Part shown: in pieces, positions 1-6,865 of the stretch | Layout of the letters: the number at the start of each line of letters is the position of its first letter | Numbering within the stretch: the first letter of the stretch is position 1 | From: LW40-45 sp048883105 | Lineage (GTDB): Archaea > Asgardarchaeota > Lokiarchaeia > Sigyniarchaeales > SOKP01 | Assembly: GCA_048883105.1 (NCBI GenBank) | Contig: JBHLQY010000044.1 | Span: forward strand, 1-19,410 | Direction of reading: 5' to 3' | DNA length: 19,410 bases | Notes under the pieces: generated by a model | Told to the model about the DNA's origin: nothing | The model's input: only the letters and a program-made list of their open reading frames with translations | The model's database searches: none | Made by a program: the position numbers and the translations under genes

Positions 1-103
1 CATCTATAATTATTTATTATTTTATGTGTATGAGAATAATTATTCATAAGATATAAATTCAATTTTTTATATTGAATATACAAAAATCAACTATATTTTT
101 TTT

Positions 104-1012
104 TTATACTGCTTCAACAATAAAAATTTGTTCGACCATTTCTATTAAAATACTATGTAATTCTGCTTTATCATGTTCGACATTTTCGTGTATTAATTCT
201 TCCCAAATAAAGAAAATTTTATTTTTGATTGGGAGTATAGCAGTATCTCCGAAATCAACATAATTCTTCGAGGCTTTTTCTTCAGCTTTAATGATTATTG
301 AAGGATAAGTTCTTCCAAATAGTTCTATTTCCCCATCTGTTATATCAATTCTTTTGAAATCAGTTTTATGCAATTCTTTTATAATTTTTTTAAGTTGTTC
401 TGTCAAGAATTTTATTGTCATATTGTCTTTTTCGATATCAGAATCATATATCGATATTAAAAAACCAATCATTCTAATTTTATTAGATAATTTTGGATGA
501 TGGAGGTGATATTCATAATAGAGTTCTCCACCAAAAATGTTTATACCTTGATTTTTTCTCTGTGTTTTCACTATCCATCCCTTTTTAAGTAAGGACTCGA
601 AATATGGTTGAATAAAAGGATCTAAGTCATCATAAGATAGATTCAAGCCACTAATATACATATTTTGAAGGTTCTCTATTATTTTAACCTTAATTTCTTT
701 CAGATATTCAAATTCCTTTTTTTTTCTCATAAAAATTCTATTAAAATATTCTGTAGGGTCAGTAGCAGTAAAAATTTTCAATTTTTTAGAATCTCCTGAC
801 TGAGGACCCTCCTTAACACATTTTTTTTCAATTAATCTTTTCAAAATAGAATATAATGTCGTTCTTTCAATGAAAGGTAATTCTTCTCTAAGTTTCCGTA
901 CGATAGTGCCTTTTTTTCCATGTTTTAACAGATTATAATATATTTGAGCCTCCTCGTAATTAAGATCCATTTTTTGTAAGGAATCGATTAATGATTTTTC
1001 AAGTTCTACCAT
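104..1012 (-). CDS. TrmB-family transcriptional regulator
   Basis: A 302-residue DNA-binding protein. The N-terminal ~80 residues form a winged-helix domain of TrmB type (DLNYEEAQIYYNLLKHGK, then an ERTTLYSILKRLIEKK recognition-helix region). A charged helical linker and a longer C-terminal region follow, which in TrmB regulators senses a ligand. The reading frame stays open up to an ATG at 1070-1072, but the ATG at 1010-1012 is preferred: it begins right at the domain (MVELEKSLIDSLQ), and the TATA-like box at 1071-1079 would otherwise lie inside the coding sequence. It is transcribed away from the methyltransferase/polyferredoxin pair and the shared intergenic region holds repeated operator-like sequences, so control of itself and of that pair is a reasonable inference. 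The ligand is not predictable; typical sugar-binding features of TrmB are not recognisable by eye. Confidence 0.8.
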   Translation of the reverse strand: MVELEKSLIDSLQKMDLNYEEAQIYYNLLKHGKKGTIVRKLREELPFIERTTLYSILKRLIEKKCVKEGPQSGDSKKLKIFTATDPTEYFNRIFMRKKKEFEYLKEIKVKIIENLQNMYISGLNLSYDDLDPFIQPYFESLLKKGWIVKTQRKNQGINIFGGELYYEYHLHHPKLSNKIRMIGFLISIYDSDIEKDNMTIKFLTEQLKKIIKELHKTDFKRIDITDGEIELFGRTYPSIIIKAEEKASKNYVDFGDTAILPIKNKIFFIWEELIHENVEHDKAELHSILIEMVEQIFIVEAV

Positions 1013-1046
1013 ACTTAAAATATGATCTTTCACATATTTAAACTTT

Positions 1047-1105
1047 GTTGATCTGTTTCGACACAATAACATTTAAATATGTTGATATGTTTAATCACAA
1101 TAACA
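1047..1105. promoter_or_regulatory. Paired operator-like direct repeats around a TATA box
   Basis: Two 25-nt direct repeats (1047-1071 and 1081-1105) share 21 positions; both begin GTTGAT and end CACAATAACA. Between them lies the palindromic AT block 1071-1080 (TATTTAAAT on the minus strand), which suits the TATA box of the TrmB-like gene (ATG 58 nt further on). The second copy sits just upstream of the TTTATAAT box (1121-1128) that probably drives the methyltransferase gene. The geometry suggests binding sites for the divergent regulator; binding itself is inferred. Confidence 0.5.
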
Positions 1106-1120
1106 CAAAAAAAAATATTT

Positions 1121-1164
1121 TTTATAATCTGTATAATGAAAAATAAATGAAATATAATGGAGGT
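1121..1164 (+). promoter_or_regulatory. Promoter and RBS for methyltransferase gene
   Basis: A TATA-like TTTATAAT lies at 1121-1128 and a perfect Shine-Dalgarno GGAGGT at 1159-1164, 8 nt before the ATG at 1173. The Shine-Dalgarno fixes the start codon; the TATA box is inferred from composition and spacing. Confidence 0.5.
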
Positions 1165-1172
1165 ATAAAGAA

Positions 1173-1769
1173 ATGATAAAAAACCATGTTAAAAAAAACC
1201 GAGGTAAACAACAGTCAAACTTAGACTTTAAAATGATGGCATTTATTTTCTCAATTCGAGATAAATTTAATAAGCCAATAGATGTATTAAAGAAAACAAA
1301 AATAAATTCTGGCAGTTATGTGCTTGATTATGGTTGCGGGCCAGGAAGCTATTCAATTGCTTCTGCTGAGTTAGTTGGACTTTCTGGAAAAGTTTTTGCA
1401 GCAGATATGCATCCTCTTGCAATTAAAAAAGTAAATAAAAAAGCTGCCAAGAAGGGATTAAATAATATAATTACCATTCAGACTGACTGTAACACAAATT
1501 TAGAAAAGAAAAGTATTGATGTAGTTTTTTGTTTCGATACTTTTCATTCATTGAATCATCCCGAGGATAATTTAAGTGAATTTCAACGAATCTTAAAAGA
1601 TGATGGTATCCTTTATATCATGGATCATCATCTTACTGATGATGAGGTAATCTTAGGTATAACAGATATAAATCTCTTTAAATTTTTAGAAAAAAAAGAA
1701 GATTTATATAAATTTATTAAATCCAGCAAAGGAGGGTTATTCTCCAATAATACAAAAGATGAGTTTTAA
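1173..1769 (+). CDS. Class I SAM-dependent methyltransferase
   Basis: A 198-residue protein with a Rossmann-type SAM-binding core (Methyltransf_11-like). Motif I is VLDYGCGPGSYS (residues 50-61), the acidic residue after strand 2 is in VFAADMH (D79), and the later DVVFCFDTFHSLNHPE and LKDDGILYIMDHH segments match motifs III/IV of the fold. The substrate cannot be told: this family includes small-molecule, quinone and arsenite methyltransferases. The start is fixed by GGAGGT. The stop overlaps the next gene by 11 nt, so the two are co-transcribed and probably translationally coupled. The C-terminus is short and lysine-rich with no extra domain. Pairing with a membrane polyferredoxin recurs with redox or metal-related methyltransferases, but this is only suggestive. 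Confidence 0.8.
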   Translation: MIKNHVKKNRGKQQSNLDFKMMAFIFSIRDKFNKPIDVLKKTKINSGSYVLDYGCGPGSYSIASAELVGLSGKVFAADMHPLAIKKVNKKAAKKGLNNIITIQTDCNTNLEKKSIDVVFCFDTFHSLNHPEDNLSEFQRILKDDGILYIMDHHLTDDEVILGITDINLFKFLEKKEDLYKFIKSSKGGLFSNNTKDEF

Positions 1770-2901
1770 AGATCAATTAGATTATTCTAAATATTTTCCT
1801 CATTTTGGAAATGAATTATTGGTAGGGCTTGCTATCCTTGTAATGTTTCTATTAGGATTATCTGCGGTGATTTTAATATATAAAAATAAAATGACCAAAA
1901 AAGTTAGAATTATCTTATTATCAATCTCTTTCTTTTGTGGTGGAATTCTTTTTGGTGGTTTTCCAAACGTAATATTCCTAACTGGATTAACATTTTTAAT
2001 TTTGGCCCTATCTCTACTCTTTGGGAGAGTATTTTGTGGGTATATATGTCCCTTAGGAGCAGGGCAAGAAATATTATCAATGGTACGATTTAAAACAAAC
2101 TTATTTTATGAAAGTGAAAGTAAAAAGAAAAACAACCTTGTGCAAAATCTCGTGCGTTGGGCTTTATTTAGCGTTTTCATAGTTCTTATATTATTATTTA
2201 GTTTTGAAATTATGACACCACTGAATCCCTTGAATGGTTTTCTCTTTGTATGGTTTCCTTTCAACTATTTGTACCTGATTGCGTTAATTTTATTATTTAT
2301 TGTAATTATAACAAGTATTTTCATTTATCGCCCTTTTTGTAGATATGTCTGTCCATTTGGAGCAATAATGAGCCTGATAGGTAGGTTTAGCATAATAAAA
2401 ATAAGGCGAACTAATGCTTGTTTAGATTGTGGATTATGTGAAAAAATTTGCCCGACTTTAGAGGGATTTCGAAAAAGTAAAAAAGGAGAATGTTATTTAT
2501 GCTACCGCTGTGTGGAGTTCTGTTCAAAAGAAATGTGTATAAATCCTCAAAAAATATCACAAATCAGCAAACAACTCACAACTTACAGTTTATTAAAAGA
2601 AGATATACCCAATGGATCTTTCTTTGATAAGATTATTAAAAGTCTTATTCGATTAATTAGTCCCAAAAAATGTTTGTATGAATTCAACGAACTTATGGAT
2701 GCTCTTGAAGGCAAACGATTCTTTTCTATGGATTCAATTCAAAATATAATTATAAGATTAAGAGATATTTTTCCAGATGAAATTAGTAAAATTGACAAAA
2801 CAAAATATAAGAAATGGATTGAGCGAAATATATCAGGATGGAAAGAAAGAAACGATTCTTATCACATGGAAAAATTAATTTATGGAATTACGAAGAATTA
2901 A
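1759..2901 (+). CDS. NapH/CcoG-like membrane 4Fe-4S polyferredoxin
   Basis: A 380-residue integral membrane electron carrier. About five hydrophobic segments are visible (residues ~19-41, 51-69, 71-90, 133-149, 170-190). Two CxxxCP motifs follow membrane helices (FCGYICPLG with C93/C97 and FCRYVCPFG with C194/C198), as in NapH, NosR and related proteins. Two ferredoxin motifs come next: C221-x2-C-x2-C-x3-CP and C245-x2-C-x2-C-x3-C, room for two [4Fe-4S] clusters on the cytoplasmic face. The ~120-residue C-terminal extension is polar and unrecognised. Proteins of this kind move electrons between membrane quinols or cytoplasmic donors and a partner enzyme; the partner is unknown here. It overlaps the methyltransferase by 11 nt and is followed by a strong terminator, so the pair forms a two-gene unit separate from the hydrogenase operon. 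Confidence 0.85.
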   Translation: MSFKDQLDYSKYFPHFGNELLVGLAILVMFLLGLSAVILIYKNKMTKKVRIILLSISFFCGGILFGGFPNVIFLTGLTFLILALSLLFGRVFCGYICPLGAGQEILSMVRFKTNLFYESESKKKNNLVQNLVRWALFSVFIVLILLFSFEIMTPLNPLNGFLFVWFPFNYLYLIALILLFIVIITSIFIYRPFCRYVCPFGAIMSLIGRFSIIKIRRTNACLDCGLCEKICPTLEGFRKSKKGECYLCYRCVEFCSKEMCINPQKISQISKQLTTYSLLKEDIPNGSFFDKIIKSLIRLISPKKCLYEFNELMDALEGKRFFSMDSIQNIIIRLRDIFPDEISKIDKTKYKKWIERNISGWKERNDSYHMEKLIYGITKN

Positions 2902-2931
2902 TTCCTAAAATTACATAGAATTTATTGATCA

Positions 2932-2964
2932 AGAATTAGAACTCTCTAATTCTCAATTTTTTTT
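2932..2964 (+). terminator. Hairpin plus U-tract terminator
   Basis: A perfect 9-bp inverted repeat (2932-2940 AGAATTAGA and 2945-2953 TCTAATTCT) closes a 4-nt ACTC loop and is followed three bases later by eight T (2957-2964). It sits about 30 nt after the polyferredoxin stop codon. Archaeal RNA polymerase stops at U-tracts, so the T run may be enough by itself. Confidence 0.65.
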
Positions 2965-3350
2965 AATTTTAAATGGCTCTCTATTTTGTTACAAATGTTA
3001 TTAATATATATTCATAATAATTTATTTAAAATAACTTAAATTTTTTGCCGATTTCAGCTATTTCAAGTGAATTCAATAAAAATTGCCCTCAATTAAAATA
3101 AATTGATAAATTAAACCACTAAAATAAAGTAAAATTCTTAATTATTACTGAAAATATTAATTTCTTTAAATAAAATGCAAAAAAATCTAACCTAAAAACC
3201 ATTATTTTTATGAAAATGAAAAAATCTCATATTAAATAGATTGGATTGACTTTTAAAAAGAATAAATATTCATAATTTGGTACTTATCATTCTATATCAG
3301 AAGTTTTTAATTAAATTGTGAATAAATAAACACATCTTATTTTAGTAAAA
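2965..3350. other. AT-rich gap without a recognisable gene
   Basis: Roughly 390 nt with frequent stops in all frames, no tRNA-like cloverleaf and no long repeat visible. It probably holds upstream control sequence for the hydrogenase operon, but no specific operator could be identified by eye. Confidence 0.5.
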
Positions 3351-3394
3351 TATATACGTATTTAAATCGAAAAAAACCAATAAAAAAAAAGTGA
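3351..3394 (+). promoter_or_regulatory. Promoter and GTGA ribosome site of the vhu operon
   Basis: TATATA (3351-3356) and TATTTAAAT (3359-3367) lie 36-52 nt before the ATG at 3403, which suits an archaeal TATA box and a short leader. GTGA (3391-3394) is followed by eight A and then ATG. GTGA matches part of the archaeal Shine-Dalgarno GGAGGTGAT. The same GTGA/A-run/ATG layout stands before vhuU (6050) and hdrC (6313), which argues that the GTG here is a ribosome site and not a start codon. Confidence 0.55.
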
Positions 3395-3402
3395 AAAAAA
3401 AA

Positions 3403-4713
3403 ATGGTCAAAGTAGCATTTTGGCAAAATTCTGATTGCTGGGGTTGCCACCAAAGCCTAGTTGATTTACATCTAGCGCTTTTACCTGTGCTTCCAGCGTT
3501 AGAGATTGTCTATTGGCCAGCAGTAGTTGATTTCAAATATGATTCATTGAAAGCTAGAGCTCCTGGAGAAATTGTAGTTGGTTTCATTGAAGGTAGTCTT
3601 CGAACTAATCAAGATGTTGAAGGCACAAAACTAATGCGTGAAAAATGTGCTATTATTATTGCTTTTGGTAGTTGTTCATGCTATGGAAATGTTCATGGCT
3701 TAGCTAACCAATGGAGCAAAGAAGAACTAGTAAAACGTAAATTTTCTGAAGTTGAAAGCATAGCTGATGGAAGTGGCGGAGAACCTACCCAACATGTACC
3801 TGGTTTTACAGATAAAATTGTTCCTGTTGATGAAATTATTAAAGTAGATGCTTATATCGCAGGATGTCCTCCTAAATCAGAGCAGATTTACTCTGCTATA
3901 GGATTTTTATTGGGTCAAAAACCGTTCCCTATGAATGATCTTGCTTTTTGTAATGATTGTTCATTAAATCAATCGGGATGTCTATTAGATGCAGATAAAT
4001 TATGTTTTGGGCCAATTACCAGCATAGGTTGTTCGATGAAATGTCCTAACGCTGGAAATCCTTGTGTGGGTTGTATGGGACCTGCAAAAACAGTTTCTAC
4101 CCGAGCTTCAAAGTTAAACGATATGACAAAAAATCTCGCTTCAGCAAGTACCGGTGATAAAAAGAGTACATATGAATTTCTCTCTCTATTTTTAAATGTA
4201 CCATTAATGGCGGGTTTTGACTTAGCAGGGGATATTCTGAAACAAGTTAAAAAGCGTGGTACTCCAGAAACGCCATTAGCAAACTTACCACCTGATACAG
4301 AAGCTATTGCTTCTAACATATTAGGATTTTTAAGAGATAATCGGGATTTCACCGACATTTCAAATGTTTGCGACACTTGTGATAGGATTATCGGCAGTAA
4401 ATCAACAATGACTAAAGTTAAGAGAGATTATGAAGGACTTCCAAATTTGGAAGATTGTCTAATTGAACAAGGCTATATTTGTATGGGGCCCATAACTAAA
4501 GCTGGCTGCGGTGCCTTATGCGTTCGGGTTAATGCTCCATGTTCAGGCTGTTATGGTCAAACAGTATGGAATGTTAATCAAGCAGAAAGGTTTGCTGATA
4601 CGGTACTTAAAGGATTTAACGTAAGCTTATCTAAAGATGCTTTACTTGCTCAGGTTAAAGATCCTATTGGTACTTTTGAGAAATTTACACTAGCATCAAG
4701 AAAAGGAGGCTAA
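3403..4713 (+). CDS. vhuG: F420-non-reducing NiFe hydrogenase small subunit with doubled Fe-S module
   Basis: Electron-transfer subunit of a group 3c-type [NiFe] hydrogenase (Mvh/Vhu), 436 residues from the preferred ATG, against about 300 usual in methanogens. Counted from the ATG, the proximal-cluster cysteines are in SDCWGCH (C12, C15), GSCSCYG and AGCPP. Then come two tandem eight-cysteine modules. Module A (C183-C224) has spacing Cx2Cx6Cx7Cx8Cx3Cx6Cx2C. Module B (C323-C383) has the same spacing except Cx2Cx25C at its start. Both contain GPIT, GC and PC-x-GC signatures, so each could bind two [4Fe-4S] clusters, five in all. Module B and the tail ending DPIGTFEKFTLAS match canonical MvhG; module A with its short first gap looks more like sulfhydrogenase delta subunits. 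GGAGG near its end serves vhuA, whose ATG is 4 nt after the stop. A 12-nt longer GTG start at 3391 is less likely. Confidence 0.9.
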   Translation: MVKVAFWQNSDCWGCHQSLVDLHLALLPVLPALEIVYWPAVVDFKYDSLKARAPGEIVVGFIEGSLRTNQDVEGTKLMREKCAIIIAFGSCSCYGNVHGLANQWSKEELVKRKFSEVESIADGSGGEPTQHVPGFTDKIVPVDEIIKVDAYIAGCPPKSEQIYSAIGFLLGQKPFPMNDLAFCNDCSLNQSGCLLDADKLCFGPITSIGCSMKCPNAGNPCVGCMGPAKTVSTRASKLNDMTKNLASASTGDKKSTYEFLSLFLNVPLMAGFDLAGDILKQVKKRGTPETPLANLPPDTEAIASNILGFLRDNRDFTDISNVCDTCDRIIGSKSTMTKVKRDYEGLPNLEDCLIEQGYICMGPITKAGCGALCVRVNAPCSGCYGQTVWNVNQAERFADTVLKGFNVSLSKDALLAQVKDPIGTFEKFTLASRKGG

Positions 4714-4717
4714 AAAA

Positions 4718-6025
4718 ATGGTGAAAGAAATATTAGTAGAGCCTATAACTCGATTAGAGGGGCATGGTGGAATGAGAGTCGTTCTTGGAGATGATGGAAC
4801 AGTACAAGATGTACAATTTAACATCCAATCAACGAGGTTTTTTGAAAAATTTGTTGAAGGACGTTATTGTGAACAAATTCCAAGAATAACTCCAAGAATC
4901 TGTGGAATTTGTCCAATACCACATCATTTAACTCCAACAAAAGCAGTGGAAGATGCTTGGGGCGTTCAGATCCCTGAATCCGCAAGAAAATTAAGAAAAC
5001 TTTTAATTAATGCCAAACAATATAGTTCACATGCGATTCACTTCTATGCTTTAGCAGCACCAGATTTCTTATTAGGACCTATGGCAGATCCAGCATTAAG
5101 AAATGTGGTACATGTAATTAATAAGATGCCAGATGTCGGAGCCATGGCATTAAAAATGATGGATTTCGGTCAAAAACTGTGTGCTGCTGTTGGTGGCAAA
5201 GCCGTTCACCCTATTGCAGCAATAGTTGGCGGAATGAAAAAGGCTTTGGATGAAGATGTTCGGGATAAATTCCTTAAAGTAGTTGACGAACAAATTGAAT
5301 TTACTAAGAAGACTGTAGATATTGGGTTAAAAGTAGTAGAAGATTATTGGGATGTTGTCGCTAATGTAGGTGTCGTACCAACATATTATGTTGGAATGAC
5401 AAAGAATGGAGTACATGATATCTATGAAGGAGATATTCGAATTGTATCTCCAACAGGAGAAAAAACAGATTATGCTCCACAAAATTACTTAGATGCATTG
5501 GGCGAGCATATTCCAAAACATTCATATGCAACTCATATGTATTATAAACCTGCTGGATATCCTGAAGGAATTTATAGAGCAAATTGTTTGGCAATGATAA
5601 ATTGTGCTGATAAAATGGCAACACCTTTAGCAGATGAGGCATTACGAGCGATGAGAGCTAAAGTTGGAACTAATGTAATTCACCATACTTTTGCCTATCA
5701 TTGGGCACGATTAATTGAAACTGTTGAGGCAATTGAAATGATTGCAACTCTCCTAAAAGATCCCGATGTTGTTAATCCTGACTGTAAAACACTTGATGTT
5801 CAACCCAGAGAAGGAAATGGTGTAGGGGTAACTGAAGCTCCAAGAGGTCTTCTCTTGTATAACATCTGGTCAGATGCTGAGGGTATTTGTAAAAAATGTA
5901 ACCTTTTAGTTGCAACAAATCATAATATCGCAGGAATCGAGAAGACATTAATGCATGTAGCTAAACAAGTATTTGAAGACAAAGCATTAGAAGGACTTAA
6001 TTTACCAGATCCATGGATAAAATAA
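4718..6025 (+). CDS. vhuA: F420-non-reducing NiFe hydrogenase large subunit lacking its C-terminal motif
   Basis: The main part of the NiFe-site subunit, 435 residues. The N-terminal nickel-binding motif RICGICPIPHH (C62, C65) and the preceding TRLEGHGG segment are intact, and EAPRG near the C-terminal end matches MvhA. The C-terminal DPCxxCxxH motif that all one-piece large subunits carry is absent: the protein ends at LPDPWIK. The missing piece is encoded 35 nt downstream as vhuU, so this is the split architecture known for the selenium-containing Vhu hydrogenases of Methanococcus. Start at ATG with GGAGG (4705-4709) 8 nt upstream, inside the end of vhuG. It should assemble with VhuG, VhuU and a VhuD partner (not in the window) to feed H2-derived electrons to heterodisulfide reductase or ferredoxin. 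Confidence 0.92.
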   Translation: MVKEILVEPITRLEGHGGMRVVLGDDGTVQDVQFNIQSTRFFEKFVEGRYCEQIPRITPRICGICPIPHHLTPTKAVEDAWGVQIPESARKLRKLLINAKQYSSHAIHFYALAAPDFLLGPMADPALRNVVHVINKMPDVGAMALKMMDFGQKLCAAVGGKAVHPIAAIVGGMKKALDEDVRDKFLKVVDEQIEFTKKTVDIGLKVVEDYWDVVANVGVVPTYYVGMTKNGVHDIYEGDIRIVSPTGEKTDYAPQNYLDALGEHIPKHSYATHMYYKPAGYPEGIYRANCLAMINCADKMATPLADEALRAMRAKVGTNVIHHTFAYHWARLIETVEAIEMIATLLKDPDVVNPDCKTLDVQPREGNGVGVTEAPRGLLLYNIWSDAEGICKKCNLLVATNHNIAGIEKTLMHVAKQVFEDKALEGLNLPDPWIK

Positions 6026-6049
6026 ACTAAATCAAAATTAAAATAGAGT

Positions 6050-6060
6050 GTGAAAAAAAG
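6050..6060 (+). promoter_or_regulatory. GTGA-type ribosome site for vhuU
   Basis: GTGA at 6050-6053 stands 7 nt before the vhuU ATG, in the same GTGA/A-run/ATG layout as vhuG and hdrC. It supports translation of the small gene from 6061 even though its reading frame is broken by TGA. Confidence 0.5.
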
Positions 6061-6222
6061 ATGAGTGATATACCAGAAGGAGTAGTAAATGTCTTAGAAA
6101 TGGTAGTCCGCTGTTTTGACTGCTGACTATCGTGTGCTGCTCACATCACAGTTGTTGATGAGAATGGTAAAGAAATTTACTCTCGTGAAATGCATGTTGG
6201 TTTAGGATGAAATATCCAATAA
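6061..6222 (+). CDS. vhuU: Selenocysteine-containing split C-terminal fragment of hydrogenase large subunit
   Basis: Reading from the ATG at 6061 gives 53 codons with TGA at 6124-6126 and 6208-6210 before TAA at 6220. The first TGA lies in VRCFDC-U-LSCAAH, which matches the large-subunit C-terminal motif VRxxDPCxxCxxH: U22, C25 and H28 have the exact spacing, so Sec replaces the first nickel-binding cysteine. This is the VhuU fragment, known from Methanococcus and reported in Lokiarchaeota. It completes VhuA at the NiFe active site. Oddities: the near-invariant proline of DPC is cysteine (C21) next to Sec; a second TGA falls at codon 50 in GLG-U-NIQ; and 25 residues follow H28, where maturation proteases usually cut. 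A SECIS-like hairpin lies 10 nt after TAA. A plain ORF caller stops at codon 21 and misses this gene. Selenocysteine insertion is inferred. Confidence 0.88.
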
Positions 6223-6232
6223 AAATTATAGA

Positions 6233-6267
6233 TTGGATGTGACTGCCCTTGCAAGGGTTAAAACCAA
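6233..6267 (+). promoter_or_regulatory. Candidate SECIS element in the vhuU 3' region
   Basis: A stem-loop with an outer helix TTGG/CCAA (6233-6236 with 6264-6267), an asymmetric internal loop (6237-6244 ATGTGACT against 6259-6263 TAAAA), an inner helix GCCCT/AGGGT (6245-6249 with 6254-6258) and a TGCA tetraloop. It is the only G+C-rich block in the vhuU-hdrC gap. Archaeal SECIS elements lie in the 3' untranslated region and are two helices separated by a purine-rich internal loop, so position and shape fit. The exact archaeal consensus was not verified. Confidence 0.6.
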
Positions 6268-6322
6268 CAAATATGAAGATAAATAGATTGGAAAAAAAAA
6301 CTCAAAAAAAACGTGAAAAAAA

Positions 6323-6847
6323 ATGACATTACCATTGGGTATAGATTTTGAATTTAGGAAACTTATAATGGATGTACACATTGGATCTGATAAAATTAAA
6401 TACTGCTATCAATGCAGTAGATGTACTGATAATTGTCCTGTCGCTGCTGTTGCAAACCCATTCTATGAAAATGTTTTTGATCCTAGATTGATTGTCTTAG
6501 GGACTGTTTTGGGATATAAGGATGTTGTAATGTCCTTAGTGTCTGGAAAAGGTTCAATTGTACCTTGGGGTTGTACGGTATGTGATACTTGTGATACTGT
6601 TTGTCCACAAGCAATCGAAGTTACTGAAATAATAGGATTAGCAAAAAATATAGCTACTGGAGCAGGTTTAGCACCAGATAATGTCGTAGCTCAAGCAAAA
6701 ACGGTTTTTGAGAATGGAAAAGCTATTCCATCACAACCCGCGATCGAGAGAAGACGAGAACAATTGGGCTTACCAGCCGTAGCTGCACCAGATGTTAATG
6801 AAATACAAGCTTTATTAAAAAATATAGGTGCTGATAAAAAATTATAA
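6323..6847 (+). CDS. hdrC: Heterodisulfide reductase subunit C (HdrC-like)
   Basis: A 174-residue soluble ferredoxin-type subunit. Two [4Fe-4S] motifs are complete: C28-x2-C31-x2-C34-x3-C38P and C84-x2-C87-x2-C90-x3-C94P, with the intervening sequence typical of HdrC. It passes electrons from HdrA to the HdrB active site. Translation starts at ATG 6323, 6 nt after GTGA (6313-6316). HdrB follows after 18 nt. About 100 nt separate it from vhuU, occupied mostly by the SECIS-like hairpin, and no terminator is seen there, so it is probably part of the vhu operon. There is no transmembrane segment, hence the cytoplasmic HdrABC type and not HdrDE. Without a gene for HdrA nearby, a partner must be encoded elsewhere. 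Confidence 0.9.
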   Translation: MTLPLGIDFEFRKLIMDVHIGSDKIKYCYQCSRCTDNCPVAAVANPFYENVFDPRLIVLGTVLGYKDVVMSLVSGKGSIVPWGCTVCDTCDTVCPQAIEVTEIIGLAKNIATGAGLAPDNVVAQAKTVFENGKAIPSQPAIERRREQLGLPAVAAPDVNEIQALLKNIGADKKL

Positions 6848-6865
6848 AAAACGGAGGGTAAGAAA

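Noticed and set aside
1013..1072. Longer N-terminus of the TrmB-like regulator
   Set aside because: The extra 20 residues precede the winged-helix domain, and the start codon would overlap the TATA-like box and a putative operator.
1759..1769. Overlap of methyltransferase and polyferredoxin as a frameshifted single gene
   Set aside because: Both parts are complete members of unrelated families with sensible ends; an 11-nt overlap is normal for coupled genes.
3391..3402. GTG start for vhuG, giving four extra N-terminal residues
   Set aside because: GTGA followed by A bases and ATG recurs before vhuU and hdrC as a ribosome site, and MvhG proteins begin at the MVK position.
3969..4376. Minus-strand 135-codon frame inside vhuG
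   Set aside because: It is a shadow of the strongly conserved cysteine-rich coding sequence on the plus strand and has no motif of its own.
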